Source: Jeotgalibacillus sp. R-1-5s-1 (GTDB lineage Bacteria > Bacillota > Bacilli > Bacillales > Jeotgalibacillaceae). Taken from it: a stretch of DNA of 64,000 bases. The notes beneath the pieces are model-generated. The model had not been told where the DNA came from. It did no database searches and worked only from the letters and a program-made list of their open reading frames with translations. The position numbers and the translations under genes were made by a program. The stretch covers positions 62,001 through 126,000 of the forward strand of contig NZ_SORW01000046.1 in NCBI RefSeq assembly GCF_004405105.1. Direction: 5' to 3'. This document shows, piece by piece, positions 16,210 through 25,418 of the stretch (position 1 is the first letter of the stretch; each line of letters begins with the position of its first letter).

Positions 16210-17007
16210 GTGGGTGATGTATTGTTTTTATCAATAAAAAATGTAAATAAGTCTTTTACGAACAATGGTAACTCGGAGCTTGTGCTTTCAAATATTCAGC
16301 TGGATGTAAAAGAGGGAAAATTTGTTTCAATTCTTGGTCCTTCCGGCTGTGGTAAGTCTACGCTTTTATCGATTGTGGCTGGTTTGGCATCAGCTACAGA
16401 AGGATCCATTGAGCTGAATGGCAAAGCGATTAAAGGTCCCGGCAAGGAACGGGGCATGGTGTTTCAGCAGGCTGCGTTGTTTCCTTGGCTGACGGTGGAG
16501 GAAAATGTGATGTTCCCCCTCCTGCCGGATATGTCCAAAAAGGAGGCGCAGCAAAAAGCACTCCAGTATTTAAAAATGGTGCAGCTGAGTGCCTACACGA
16601 AGCATTCACCACATGAAATTTCAGGCGGGATGCAGCAGCGTGTGGCGATTGCCAGAGCCCTCGCAATGGACCCTGCACTGCTTCTGATGGATGAACCGTT
16701 CGGGGCACTGGATGAACAGACGCGTTCCAGACTCCATGAGATCGTGGAAAATATCTTCCTTGAAACGAAGAAAACGATTCTTTTTGTGACCCACAGTATT
16801 GCTGAAGCGTTGAAGCTTTCAGACCGAATCGTTGTTATGGGCACACAGCCCGGCACGATACTGGATGTCATCGAACTGGACTTTCCAAGACCACGTTCCC
16901 AGTCAAAGGAAGAACTCATTTCATATGAAGAAAAAATTCAGGCGTTATTGAAATCTGAAATTGATAAGGTAACGGAAAAGGAGCAGAATCATGCAGCCAG
17001 CCGTTAA
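16210..17007 (+). CDS. ABC transporter ATP-binding protein (NitT/TauT type)
   Basis: A 265-residue ATPase with Walker A GPSGCGKST (about 43-51), Q-loop VFQQAALFPW, signature ISGGMQQRVAIARAL and Walker B LLLMDEPFGALD, the set typical of SsuB/TauB/NrtC importers. The GTG at 16210 follows AGAGG closely; a TTG at 16222 is an alternative. First of a four-gene operon: it overlaps the permease gene by 17 bases. Confidence 0.88.
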   Translation: MGDVLFLSIKNVNKSFTNNGNSELVLSNIQLDVKEGKFVSILGPSGCGKSTLLSIVAGLASATEGSIELNGKAIKGPGKERGMVFQQAALFPWLTVEENVMFPLLPDMSKKEAQQKALQYLKMVQLSAYTKHSPHEISGGMQQRVAIARALAMDPALLLMDEPFGALDEQTRSRLHEIVENIFLETKKTILFVTHSIAEALKLSDRIVVMGTQPGTILDVIELDFPRPRSQSKEELISYEEKIQALLKSEIDKVTEKEQNHAASR

Positions 17008-17749
17008 ACGAATTATTTTTTATGTCTTACTTTTCGCAGTGTGGCAGGGAGCCGTGTATGTTTTCCAGGTTTCACCGTCCCTTCTTCCTGCACCAACCGA
17101 TGTTTTTGCTTCTCTTTATGAAGGGTTCAGTAACCGCACCTTATTGTATGATCTTTTAGCGAGTTTTCAGCGATTGTTTATTGGCCTTGCGATTGCACTT
17201 ATTTTAGGACTTTTACTCGGCGTGTTTTTAGCTAAATCAAAAACGGCCGATGAAACACTTGGTTCCCTCATCCTAGCGCTGCAGTCAGTTCCAAGTATAG
17301 TATGGCTCCCACTTGCGATCATGTGGTTCGGTTTAAATGAAATGGCCGTTATTTTTATTGTCGTACTTGGTGCAACGATTGTGATGACGATCAATGTCCG
17401 CACCGGCATCATCAATGTCCCGCCGCTTTACATAAAAGCAGCACGGACGATGAATTACAGGGGCTTCCGGCTTTTCACAAAGGTCACGATCCCCGCTTCC
17501 GTTCCATATGCTGTGACAGGGATCCGCCTTGCATGGGCCTTTGCCTGGCGCGCACTGATGGCTGGTGAATTACTCAGCACCGGTCCCGGACTCGGTTATT
17601 CATTACGATTCGCATCAGATTTTGGCGATATGAGCCGCGTGATTGCGATTATGCTCATCATTATGCTGATTGGTATTTTGGTCGACCTGATGTTTTTCCA
17701 GCGGGTTGAAAAGAAGGTCCTTAAAAAATGGGGACTGGCAACAGACTAA
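16991..17749 (+). CDS. ABC transporter permease (NitT/TauT type)
   Basis: A 252-residue inner-membrane permease with six predicted helices. The EAA-type cytoplasmic loop is IKAARTMNYRGFRLF followed by KVTIPASVPYAVTG near residue 155-180, which docks onto the ATPase. Family members carry nitrate, taurine, sulfonates or thiamine precursors. Overlaps the ATPase gene; the start has AAAGGAGCAGAATC upstream. Confidence 0.88.
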   Translation: MQPAVKRIIFYVLLFAVWQGAVYVFQVSPSLLPAPTDVFASLYEGFSNRTLLYDLLASFQRLFIGLAIALILGLLLGVFLAKSKTADETLGSLILALQSVPSIVWLPLAIMWFGLNEMAVIFIVVLGATIVMTINVRTGIINVPPLYIKAARTMNYRGFRLFTKVTIPASVPYAVTGIRLAWAFAWRALMAGELLSTGPGLGYSLRFASDFGDMSRVIAIMLIIMLIGILVDLMFFQRVEKKVLKKWGLATD

Positions 17750-17769
17750 CTTTTTGGAGGCGAAAGCAC

Positions 17770-18777
17770 ATGAAAAAACGATTCAGCTTACTATTTTTAG
17801 CATCATTGACCGTCCTGGTTCTGGCAGCATGCGGCTCTGACAGCTCGTCAGGCGGCAGTAAGGATGAAGTCGTAATCGGCTACTTTCCGAATATTGACCA
17901 TGTACCAGCCATGATCGCAAAAGAAAAGCAATACTTTGAAGAATCACTTGGCGAAGATAAAAAAGTCACTTATAAGACATTCCCGGATGGCGGTGCCTTC
18001 ATGACGGCACTGAAAACTGGCGATATTGATGCCGGTTTTGTTGGACCTGGTCCAGTCATGAACAACTATGCCAATGGGGCTGATGTTAAAATTATCGCAG
18101 GTGCATCCTCCGGTGGTACGGTCGTTGTGGCAAGTGAGCAGAGCGGCATCGAAAGCATTGAGGACCTTGGCAATCATACATTTATCACACCTGGAATCGG
18201 CTGTACACATGACGTTCAGATGGAAACATTCCTGAAGGAACAAGGCATTACATCAGCCCGTATTGGCGGAACGCTGAAGCACGTGACGGGAAATCCAGCA
18301 CAGTATCAGGCCATGTTTGAATCAGGTAAGGTTGATCTTGCAGCTGTTCCTGAGCCATGGGCATCCACACTTGTCGCAAATGGCGCGAAAGTCATTGTTG
18401 ATACGGATGAAATTGCCTACGGAACAACTTTACCGAATACGGTTCTTGTAACGAGCGGAAAGCTGCTCGAGGAAGAAAATGAACTCGTTAAACAAATTGT
18501 TGAAGCACACGAGAAGAGCATCCAGTTTATTAACGAAAATCCTGAGGAAGCCCAGACGATCGCCATTGACGCCATTGAAGAAATCACGAACCAGCGTATG
18601 GATGAATCCATCATTGCCAGCGCATGGGAGCGCGTGACGTATACAACGGAAGTTAATGCAGAGGTCATCCAGGCATTTGCTGACTCCTCTCACGACCTGC
18701 AATTCCTGAAGGAAAAACCTGAGTTTGATGAGCTTGTAGTGTCTCAGGAAACACTGCTTGGAAGTGCACAGGAATAA
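17770..18777 (+). CDS. ABC transporter substrate-binding lipoprotein (SsuA/TauA/NrtA-like)
   Basis: A 335-residue lipoprotein with lipobox LAAC (Cys20). The mature protein begins EVVIGYFPNIDHVPAMIAKE, a hallmark of the NMT1/SsuA-like binding proteins, and has GDIDAGFVGPGPVMN near residue 90. ATG at 17770 with GGAGG upstream; the longer in-frame reading starts inside the permease gene and lacks a signal peptide. The stop codon overlaps the next ATG (TAATG), coupling it to the SCO gene. Ligand undetermined. Confidence 0.88.
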   Translation: MKKRFSLLFLASLTVLVLAACGSDSSSGGSKDEVVIGYFPNIDHVPAMIAKEKQYFEESLGEDKKVTYKTFPDGGAFMTALKTGDIDAGFVGPGPVMNNYANGADVKIIAGASSGGTVVVASEQSGIESIEDLGNHTFITPGIGCTHDVQMETFLKEQGITSARIGGTLKHVTGNPAQYQAMFESGKVDLAAVPEPWASTLVANGAKVIVDTDEIAYGTTLPNTVLVTSGKLLEEENELVKQIVEAHEKSIQFINENPEEAQTIAIDAIEEITNQRMDESIIASAWERVTYTTEVNAEVIQAFADSSHDLQFLKEKPEFDELVVSQETLLGSAQE

Positions 18778-19355
18778 TGAAAAAATGGATCACAGCATGC
18801 CTTGCCGTGCTTATCCTCCAAGGGTGTTCATCCAGGGTTGACCTGGATGAACACTTTTCTTTAAATGGAGAAGTAAGCGACCTGCAGGCAGTTAATCAGG
18901 ATGGAGAAGACTTTCACACTGATGACCTGGAAGGCGAAATCTGGCTCGCAGCCTTTATCTTCACGAACTGCGACACCGTGTGTATGCCGATGACCTATAA
19001 CATGGCAGAGCTGCAGTCACAGCTGGATGAAAAAGATCTCGACTACCGATTCGTCTCCTTTTCAATCGATCCTGAACACGACAAACCTGACGTGTTGAAG
19101 GAATACGGTTCACAGCAGGATGCCGACTTTTCCAACTGGGATTTTGTCACGGGCTATGAGCAGGAAGAGATCGAACTGTTTGCTAACCGGGGCTTTATCG
19201 CACCTGCTGCAAAGCTCGAAGGCTCTGATCAATTTGTTCACAGCACCTCCCTTTACCTGATGATCGGCGACCGGATTCTTGAGAAATACGAGATGTCTGT
19301 GGATGTGCCTTATGAGGAAATTGTGGAGGCTGTGGAGTTGGTGCATGGGTATTAA
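18777..19355 (+). CDS. SCO1/SenC family lipoprotein
   Basis: A 192-residue membrane-anchored thioredoxin-fold protein. Lipobox LQGC (Cys17); copper-site Cys65 and Cys69 in NCDTVC and His155 in QFVHSTSLY are all present. SCO proteins insert copper into, or reduce thiols of, cytochrome c oxidase subunit II. No oxidase gene is nearby; instead the start overlaps the stop of the ABC binding-protein gene, so it is the last gene of that operon. This pairing suggests a copper- or thiol-related role for the importer. Confidence 0.88.
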   Translation: MKKWITACLAVLILQGCSSRVDLDEHFSLNGEVSDLQAVNQDGEDFHTDDLEGEIWLAAFIFTNCDTVCMPMTYNMAELQSQLDEKDLDYRFVSFSIDPEHDKPDVLKEYGSQQDADFSNWDFVTGYEQEEIELFANRGFIAPAAKLEGSDQFVHSTSLYLMIGDRILEKYEMSVDVPYEEIVEAVELVHGY

Positions 19356-19363
19356 AATGATTG

Positions 19364-19402
19364 CCCGGACAAAGTGATGTATACTTTGTCCGGGTTTTTT
19401 AT
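19364..19402 (+). terminator. Terminator of the ABC-SCO operon
   Basis: gcccggacaaagt pairs with actttgtccgggt over a 7-base loop, then six T. Confidence 0.92.
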
Positions 19403-19517
19403 GCAGGTTGAAGTGAAACATTAACTTCATTGCCATCTTTCAGCAATTCCAGATACAATGACAATAAGTTCAAATTCGTTTTCAGGACAAAAATTCTCTG
19501 AATGAAAAGGAGCTTAC

Positions 19518-19919
19518 ATGAACATCTATCTGTATTGGCTCATTCAATTATCCTGGGGATTACTGATTAATTTAGCTGGGCTCCTGATCGCAGCCGTTTT
19601 AGTCTGCAGAGGTAACAAGCCGAAGAGATTTCACCATGCGGTTTATTTCGAGTTCGGCGAAAAATGGGGTGGCGTGAACTTTGGCGGATTCTTCTTCGTT
19701 CAAAAAAATGCACATCACCGACTTAAATCACACGAATATGGCCACAGCTTTCAAAACCTGTTATTAGGTCCCATGATGCCTTTTGCCGTCAACATCCCTT
19801 CAGCAGTCCGCTATCATTACAGAAAATATCAACTAAGCAAAGGACACACACTGAAACCGTACGATGATTTCTGGTGTGAAGGCTGGGCAACGAGGCTCGG
19901 GGAAAAGCATTGCAAATAA
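19518..19919 (+). CDS. Membrane-anchored protein with HEXXH motif
   Basis: A 133-residue protein with one N-terminal membrane helix (about 8-30). A zincin-like HEYGH motif stands at residues 72-76, followed by a hydrophobic proline-rich stretch and a conserved-looking WCEGWATRLGE tail. Similar small proteins occur in Firmicutes but I know no function. Peptidase activity is possible but the usual third ligand is not evident. ATG at 19518 with AAAGGAGC upstream. Confidence 0.7.
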   Translation: MNIYLYWLIQLSWGLLINLAGLLIAAVLVCRGNKPKRFHHAVYFEFGEKWGGVNFGGFFFVQKNAHHRLKSHEYGHSFQNLLLGPMMPFAVNIPSAVRYHYRKYQLSKGHTLKPYDDFWCEGWATRLGEKHCK

Positions 19920-19983
19920 GGTAGAGAAAGGGTCTGTCCCTGAGGTCTACGGTAGACCTCAGGGACAGACCCCTTCTCTGCCT
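19919..19983. repeat. Palindromic GTCTGTCCC repeat, copy 12 (best full-length copy)
   Basis: gtagagaaagggtctgtccc and gggacagaccccttctctgc are arms of an almost perfect palindrome centred on tctacggtaga. Confidence 0.92.
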
Positions 19984-20158
19984 TTTTTAAAAAATCGCCA
20001 ATCATTAAGACCAGCGTTTTTTCAGAAAAGTTATGTATGAAATGCTTCCTTCTACTTCTATTATAATCCCAATCCCACTTAAATAACAGACTACTCTTTT
20101 CCGCATAACTCCCCTATACTGTTCATACAAATCCGAATTCCCAGGGGGGCGTTAGTGT

Positions 20159-20575
20159 ATGCAGGATAAAAAAGCAGTACTGGATCAGGGTCCATTCTTT
20201 CATGGTACGAAGGCAAAATTAAAAATTGGTGACTTGCTTGAACCGCAGCATTTGTCCAATTACCAGAATAAAAAATCCAATCATATTTATTTCACAGCGA
20301 CGCTTGAAGCAGCGAAATGGGGAGCTGAACTCGCAAAAGGCGATTTGCAGGAAAGAATTTATATCGTCGAGCCTACAGGGGATTTTGAAAATGACCCGAA
20401 CCTTACCGATAAAAGGTTCCCGGGAAACCCCACACGATCGTACCGGTCACGAGCACCCTTAAAAATAATCGCAGAGCTTGGCGTCTGGGAAAGGCACTCT
20501 GATGAACAAATTAATCAGATGCATGCATCACTTAAGACATTACGTGATGAGGGGAAAGATGTCATGCTGGATTAG
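20159..20575 (+). CDS. arr: Rifampin ADP-ribosyltransferase (Arr)
   Basis: A 138-residue protein closely following Arr enzymes in length and order: FFHGTKAKLKIGDLLEP near the N-terminus, IYFTATLEAAKWGAELA (about 45-61), then YIVEPTGDFENDPNLTDK and NPTRSYRS. Arr uses NAD+ to ADP-ribosylate the C23 hydroxyl of rifamycins and inactivates them. The ATG at 20159 lies after a GGGGGGCG site. Single-gene unit in a resistance-rich stretch. Confidence 0.9.
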   Translation: MQDKKAVLDQGPFFHGTKAKLKIGDLLEPQHLSNYQNKKSNHIYFTATLEAAKWGAELAKGDLQERIYIVEPTGDFENDPNLTDKRFPGNPTRSYRSRAPLKIIAELGVWERHSDEQINQMHASLKTLRDEGKDVMLD

Positions 20576-20737
20576 GGAGAAAAGGGACAGATTCTTTCTC
20601 GACCTTTTATCCCCTAGTCATCTGTCACTAATTTTCCAAAAACAAACCAATTTATTCTATCATTTCATTATTTTTTCATGTTAAGATAATAGAATCATGA
20701 TAAATGTACTCTATTAATTAACAGGGAGTTTTGCTTT

Positions 20738-21952
20738 TTGTATCGTCGAATGCTGTTTATTTTAAGTCTGTTTTTGTTGCTAAGTGCCTGTGCTGCTGGA
20801 ACCATTTATTTTAATGCTGCTGGTCCTGACAGTCTGAATAATAATAAAAATGATACTGTTGATCATGCTGATACTATTGAAGGATCAGCAGAAAATACAA
20901 GTTCGACTCAAACTGCTCATTTTACAGCAGTTGGCGATTTACTGGTCGAACGCCCGATTTTATATGATGCTATGCAAAAGGACGGTTCTTTCAATTTTGA
21001 TCCTCTTATGTCTAATGTAAGGAATCTGATTGAAAAAGGAGACTTTGCCTACGCTAATCAGGAAACACCGATTACAGGCTCCGAATTTGGTCTTGGTGAT
21101 GGAAACTTTGTCTTTAATAATCCTTATGAGCTTGGTCATTATTATTATGAAACCGGCTTTAATATGCTTCAGCTGGTCAATAACCACACACTCGACATGG
21201 GATATAGCGGACTGGAGCGAAATATAGCCTTTTGGGAAGAGAACTATCCAGATGTTTTACTCAGCGGAGCCCATCTATCTTCTGAAGAACGTCAAACGAT
21301 TCCGATCATTGAAAAAGAAGGCATATCCATTGCACTCATTTCAAGCACATACAGCTCCAATCTTCCAGTTGAACGTCCATACTCTGTCAATATCTTTACA
21401 GATAATGAAGAACAGCTTTTAGACGATGTAGCCCGTGCCGATAAAATGGCTGACCTTGTTGTCGTGGGAATGCACTGGGGTCAGGAGTATCAACAGCCTG
21501 TGGAAGCACAGGAAAAACTCGCTCAGAGCCTTGTACAAAATGGTGCCGATATCATTCTCGGACACCATCCGCATGTGCTTCAGCCTATCGAATGGATCGA
21601 AGGACCTGAGAATCAACGTGCGCTGGTTGCCTATTCGCTCGGGAATTTCATCTCCGGTCCTTTTGACGATCGTGTGCCCCACCTTGATTGCGAAAGGCTT
21701 ACAGGCACCATGATCGGATTTGATCTGACTAAAGAAAACGAGCAGGTGCAAATCGACTCTGTCTATGCTGTCCCTACATTCACTTCTTTTTCTGAAGACT
21801 ACACAAACTATCAAATTCTTCCATTAAGCGATTTTGAGCAAGATGACTTCAGATGGTGCAACCTTGAAACCCATAAAAACAATGTGATCGAAACACTTTC
21901 TGAAAGAATGAGTGATATTGAGATTAGAATGGGTGAAATGGAGAACAAATAA
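20738..21952 (+). CDS. CapA family lipoprotein (poly-gamma-glutamate-type metallophosphatase fold)
   Basis: A 404-residue secreted lipoprotein (lipobox LSAC). The mature protein has the CapA/PgsA pattern: FTAVGDLLVERPI, ANQETPITG, NNHTLDMG, VVGMHWGQEYQ and ILGHHPHVLQPIEW, ending LVAYSLGNFISG. These supply metal ligands of a calcineurin-like fold. The TTG at 20738 is nine bases after GGGAG; the ATG at 20750 is too far. No other capsule gene is adjacent, so a role in polyglutamate export or hydrolysis is only a family guess. Confidence 0.85.
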   Translation: MYRRMLFILSLFLLLSACAAGTIYFNAAGPDSLNNNKNDTVDHADTIEGSAENTSSTQTAHFTAVGDLLVERPILYDAMQKDGSFNFDPLMSNVRNLIEKGDFAYANQETPITGSEFGLGDGNFVFNNPYELGHYYYETGFNMLQLVNNHTLDMGYSGLERNIAFWEENYPDVLLSGAHLSSEERQTIPIIEKEGISIALISSTYSSNLPVERPYSVNIFTDNEEQLLDDVARADKMADLVVVGMHWGQEYQQPVEAQEKLAQSLVQNGADIILGHHPHVLQPIEWIEGPENQRALVAYSLGNFISGPFDDRVPHLDCERLTGTMIGFDLTKENEQVQIDSVYAVPTFTSFSEDYTNYQILPLSDFEQDDFRWCNLETHKNNVIETLSERMSDIEIRMGEMENK

Positions 21953-21978
21953 GCTGAACCATGACGGTTTCAGAAAAA

Positions 21979-22010
21979 ACAAAAACCACTGCAATTGAAC
22001 AGTGGTTTTT
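21979..22010 (+). terminator. Terminator of the CapA gene
   Basis: aaaaaccactg and cagtggtttttt form a hairpin after the stop codon. Confidence 0.85.
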
Positions 22011-22055
22011 TGCTTTTAGAAGTTCTTGATGATAGACAGTTGAAAACTCTCAGTA

Positions 22056-22715
22056 TTATTGATAAAGGTGGTCGAGAAAAGTCTCAAGTTTAGTCAGGTC
22101 AGTCAAATGTTCATTGCATAACTGACTATCTTTACAAATATAATTCCCTCTGCTCACATACGTCTCTTTCCCGCTTTTCACCTTCGTCACAAACAAGGCG
22201 ACTTCTCCAAGCTGGTTACATATACTGCAGATTCCTTTATTGTTGCTGTTGTTAAAGTGGCCTGAGATACCCTTTAACTTACCCTGATACTCAACGATTA
22301 AATGCTGCTTATGGGCGCGAGTATCGAACCATCCTAAATAAGAATGCCTTTGGAAATCAAACTCATCCAGATCAGGCACCTGCAGCTTCTTCGCTTTTGG
22401 GAACAATTTCTCGACTGTTTTCTTCGTCACTTGTCGAAACGGAATCACATAATCACGCTTCAACTCACTCAGAAAAGCCCTGGCCTCTGCCTCATCATTC
22501 AAGTCAACGATCCGGTTCAACAGCTTTTCCTGCTCTTCTGTCAGATCAGGAACCGTCTCTCTTACTTTTGCCATCGCATGAAGTTTTACCCCATCCCGTG
22601 TATCCTGATGATTTACAGTATGCTGAGTATGCACAATAAAGTAGACTTGCCTTGCAATAAAATTATATTGGTCATTTCGAATAAACATTTTTTCAGTTTT
22701 TTTGTATGCATCCAT
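22056..22715 (-). CDS. FusB/FusC family elongation factor G-binding protein
   Basis: A 219-residue protein. The N-terminal half is helical; the C-terminal half holds a four-Cys zinc finger: GICSIC (about residues 159-164) paired with YICKDSQLCNEHL (about 193-205), as in the FusB treble-clef domain that grips EF-G. FusB proteins rescue EF-G from fusidic-acid-stalled ribosomes. Chromosomal relatives are common in Bacillales, so resistance is likely but not certain. ATG at 22715 with AAGGAGC upstream. Confidence 0.85.
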   Translation of the reverse strand: MDAYKKTEKMFIRNDQYNFIARQVYFIVHTQHTVNHQDTRDGVKLHAMAKVRETVPDLTEEQEKLLNRIVDLNDEAEARAFLSELKRDYVIPFRQVTKKTVEKLFPKAKKLQVPDLDEFDFQRHSYLGWFDTRAHKQHLIVEYQGKLKGISGHFNNSNNKGICSICNQLGEVALFVTKVKSGKETYVSRGNYICKDSQLCNEHLTDLTKLETFLDHLYQ

Positions 22716-23027
22716 TTTCTATTCGCTCCTTATCTTTTAAATCATGATAGATAAGTGCAAAACCTGAATAGAAAGATACATTGGCTGGCGATTAACAATC
22801 TTAACCCCACGCAAAGTATCGCCCCTTATTCAGGCTTTGCATGAGCTGGTACCAATGCTGACGCATGATTATTCATCACAACTATCATCTGATATCACCT
22901 CCAACTACAGCGTATACACAATCGAGATTTATCGCAAGACCTAAAAAGAAGTCCGCTTAGCCTGTCAACTTGAAATCCACATCAAAGTCATAGTTTAGAG
23001 AAAGGGTCTGTCCCTGAAGTCTACGTT
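22716..23027. other. Gene-free stretch of 312 bp
   Basis: No reading frame with a ribosome site. It contains half-element repeat copy 13 at its right end; nothing else identified. Confidence 0.5.
22995..23025. repeat. Palindromic GTCTGTCCC repeat, copy 13 (half element)
   Basis: tagagaaagggtctgtccctgaagtctac, split here as gggtctgtccctgaagtctac; directly follows the stop of the membrane protein gene at 23028. Confidence 0.85.
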
Positions 23028-23450
23028 TTACATCGCACTTTGAACTTTATCCAGGTTAACGAACCTTCTTAGAATTTCATCCGCACCCCAGTAAATCACT
23101 GAACCTGCAGCTGCACACATAAAGATCAGCTTTCCTCCTTCTGACCAGTACTGAGAGAAAGAAGTATAGTAGAACGAATAAATGATGAATGTAAAAAGCA
23201 CACCAAAAGTCAAATGGACCGCGAAAGCATAAATGGCTCTGGGAACCAGCTGAAAGCGGTTTAACACGATATCTGACACGAATGAAATCAACATCCCGTA
23301 AAACAGAACGCACGGTGCAGCGAAGATTCCTACGAACCAAAACCAGCCCCAGAACCCGCCTGCTGGATCAGTGCTATATTGTAAAAAGGCCAAACCAAGC
23401 ATAAGTAAGAAGCTAGTGATAAAAAACCCAATGATTTTCCTTAAAATCAT
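23028..23450 (-). CDS. Four-helix membrane protein of unknown function
   Basis: A 140-residue protein with four hydrophobic segments (about 5-23, 35-60, 72-92, 105-122) and a short charged tail. No family recognised. The ATG at 23450 has GGAGGTG about 11 bases upstream. It stands alone between the FusB-like gene and a hypothetical gene on the same strand. Confidence 0.7.
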   Translation of the reverse strand: MILRKIIGFFITSFLLMLGLAFLQYSTDPAGGFWGWFWFVGIFAAPCVLFYGMLISFVSDIVLNRFQLVPRAIYAFAVHLTFGVLFTFIIYSFYYTSFSQYWSEGGKLIFMCAAAGSVIYWGADEILRRFVNLDKVQSAM

Positions 23451-23563
23451 AAACCGTCTGGCACCTCCGGATATTCACTTTACAATTAAAACTGTTAATT
23501 TCATTCTCTTTGTTTTCCGGGAATTCCTCTTATCCATAGTACTTTTTTAGAAAACACACACTT

Positions 23564-24253
23564 CTATCCTTCCACCTGCTGATCCCCATCATCATCCACC
23601 CTCGTATCCTCATCTGTCTCCATGCACTCCAGCCAGTCATCTGCTTTCAGTTTGTCAACAAACGCACGGCTGCCACCGATCATGGTGAAGTCCAAATCAA
23701 CGTCACTGTAAAAACACCAGCTGCGATCCTCAGGCCAAATATAACTCGGGGTAAACTTAACCTCATCCATCATGAGAAACTGCTTCACTTCTTCAATCCG
23801 TCCACGATATAGCTTGCTGTAGTAATCCGACGTCTTTAAAAGATGATAGTAAAAGTAGCAGTCTATCTCTCCCGAATGAAGCTTGATTATATTAATCACA
23901 CGATTGAGTGACTTATAATCCAGTAGACCGGGGTCTCCTCCCATTAAATAACGGGGATGTCCGCCAAGCTTCTTTGCAATCGATGGCAGTCCAAGTTCCT
24001 TTGTTTCCTTTAATCCGTATTTCACCGCAAGCTCCCGAAGCCTGATCCGTTCTCCCGGCTGCAGGTAACCATTATCAACCCCTGCTTCCATCCAGGTGAT
24101 CGTGTCATTTGGCGCATTGAGTTCCCGCCGAATCGGATGAATGATTTTACAGTAAGCCTCAAAAACAGGTGGAATTAAATTGTTAAAACGACAGCCATTC
24201 CAAACTTCAGGCAGAGGAATCTTTTGACCCTCTATCCAGCTAAATTCTTTCAT
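23564..24253 (-). CDS. Conserved hypothetical protein with unusual start context
   Basis: A 229-residue soluble protein. The stretch PEDRSWCFYSDVDLDFTMIGG followed by the acidic tail is reminiscent of uncharacterised proteins seen near SMI1/KNR4-type genes, but I can give no function. A strong AGGAGG site lies 24 bases before the ATG at 24253; the frame stays open through it, so a rare ATT start at about 24271 (VIEKLADM...) is possible. Confidence 0.65.
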   Translation of the reverse strand: MKEFSWIEGQKIPLPEVWNGCRFNNLIPPVFEAYCKIIHPIRRELNAPNDTITWMEAGVDNGYLQPGERIRLRELAVKYGLKETKELGLPSIAKKLGGHPRYLMGGDPGLLDYKSLNRVINIIKLHSGEIDCYFYYHLLKTSDYYSKLYRGRIEEVKQFLMMDEVKFTPSYIWPEDRSWCFYSDVDLDFTMIGGSRAFVDKLKADDWLECMETDEDTRVDDDGDQQVEG

Positions 24254-24289
24254 GTCAGCTAATTTCTCAATTACATCCTCCTTTGATTG

Positions 24290-24320
24290 CGTAGAGTTGG
24301 GGTCTGTCCCTCAAGTCTAA
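24290..24320. repeat. Palindromic GTCTGTCCC repeat, copy 14 (half element)
   Basis: gtagagttggggtctgtccc followed by tcaagtctaa, between divergent genes. Confidence 0.85.
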
Positions 24321-24389
24321 GCTGGACTTTGAACGATTCCAGATTTACTAATTACTGTTATAATGATTATACAATTCAGGGGGTATCGA

Positions 24390-25418
24390 ATGAATCTATC
24401 AGAGGCATTTATTTTAAATAAAATGAAGCAATTTAATATAACCGGAGCGGGAATTGCTGTCATTAAAGATGGAAAACTTGCAGATACACATTGTTTTGGC
24501 TTGCTGGAAGCAGGAACGACTGAACTGGTAGATCGGCACTCTATCTTCAATGCATGTTCAATCAGTAAATTTGTAACAGCCATTGTTGTGATGAAGTTCG
24601 TTTCTCAGGGAGATCTTGATTTAGATGAGGATATTAGCAGAAAGCTTGTTTCATGGACCTTACCTGTAAATGAATATAAGACGACGCACAAGGTGACACT
24701 GCGTCATTTACTAAGCCATCACTCCGGAATTCTGGACCCCGAGGGCAGTTTTGATGCGCTTCATTCCCAAAATGACGGGCCGAATATGGTGGACTTACTG
24801 GAAGGCAACACACCTTATTGTCGGGAATCTATTGCAGTGAAAAAGGAGCCGGGAAGTGAATTTCATTATTCTGATGCGGGTTATTGTGTGGTCCAGCAGC
24901 TGATAGAAGATATTGCGGGGAAACCTTTTGAAAAGGCTGTGAATGATCTTATATTTGAACCCTTACATATGGACAACAGTACTTTCAGTCAATCGTTTCC
25001 TAACGGTAAAAACTTTACTGCCGGACACGACAAAGAGGGTAATGTCATTCCCGGAAAATATCCTATCTATCCATATGCCGCAGCATCCGGACTTTGGACA
25101 ACGCCATCTGATTTAGCAAGGCTTGTCATTGAGTTAATGGATGCTTTGGATCATAACAGCAAAATCGGTCTAACCTCTGACGCCGCTAAAACCCTGCTAA
25201 GTCCTCAAGGAACAGCAGCCTGGGCAGGACTTGGAATATTTTTAGACGGCGCAGACCATGAAACTGAAATCTCCTCCCTCGGCTGGGGCATCGGTTACCA
25301 AAGCATGGTTGTGGCTCAACCCTATCTGAAAAAAGGTATCATCATCATGACAAACACCGATACAGGACTTCATCAGATGAAAGGATTTATCGGGGAGATT
25401 TACAGGTCATGGGCGTAG
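24390..25418 (+). CDS. Serine beta-lactamase-fold hydrolase (class C-like)
   Basis: A 342-residue protein of the beta-lactamase/AmpC-like esterase family. The nucleophile motif is SISK (about residues 57-60) in NACSISKFVTAIVVMKF; the tyrosine motif is YSDAGY (about 159); LRHLLSHHSGI is a family hallmark. Such proteins are D-peptidases, esterases or lactamases. There is no signal peptide, so a cytoplasmic role is likely. ATG at 24390 follows AGGGGG; the upstream in-frame ATG at 24363 has no site. Confidence 0.85.
   Translation: MNLSEAFILNKMKQFNITGAGIAVIKDGKLADTHCFGLLEAGTTELVDRHSIFNACSISKFVTAIVVMKFVSQGDLDLDEDISRKLVSWTLPVNEYKTTHKVTLRHLLSHHSGILDPEGSFDALHSQNDGPNMVDLLEGNTPYCRESIAVKKEPGSEFHYSDAGYCVVQQLIEDIAGKPFEKAVNDLIFEPLHMDNSTFSQSFPNGKNFTAGHDKEGNVIPGKYPIYPYAAASGLWTTPSDLARLVIELMDALDHNSKIGLTSDAAKTLLSPQGTAAWAGLGIFLDGADHETEISSLGWGIGYQSMVVAQPYLKKGIIIMTNTDTGLHQMKGFIGEIYRSWA

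Noticed and set aside
22056-24253. Transfer on a plasmid or transposon of the FusB-like gene
   Set aside because: No transposase, integrase or composition break was seen around it; it looks chromosomal.
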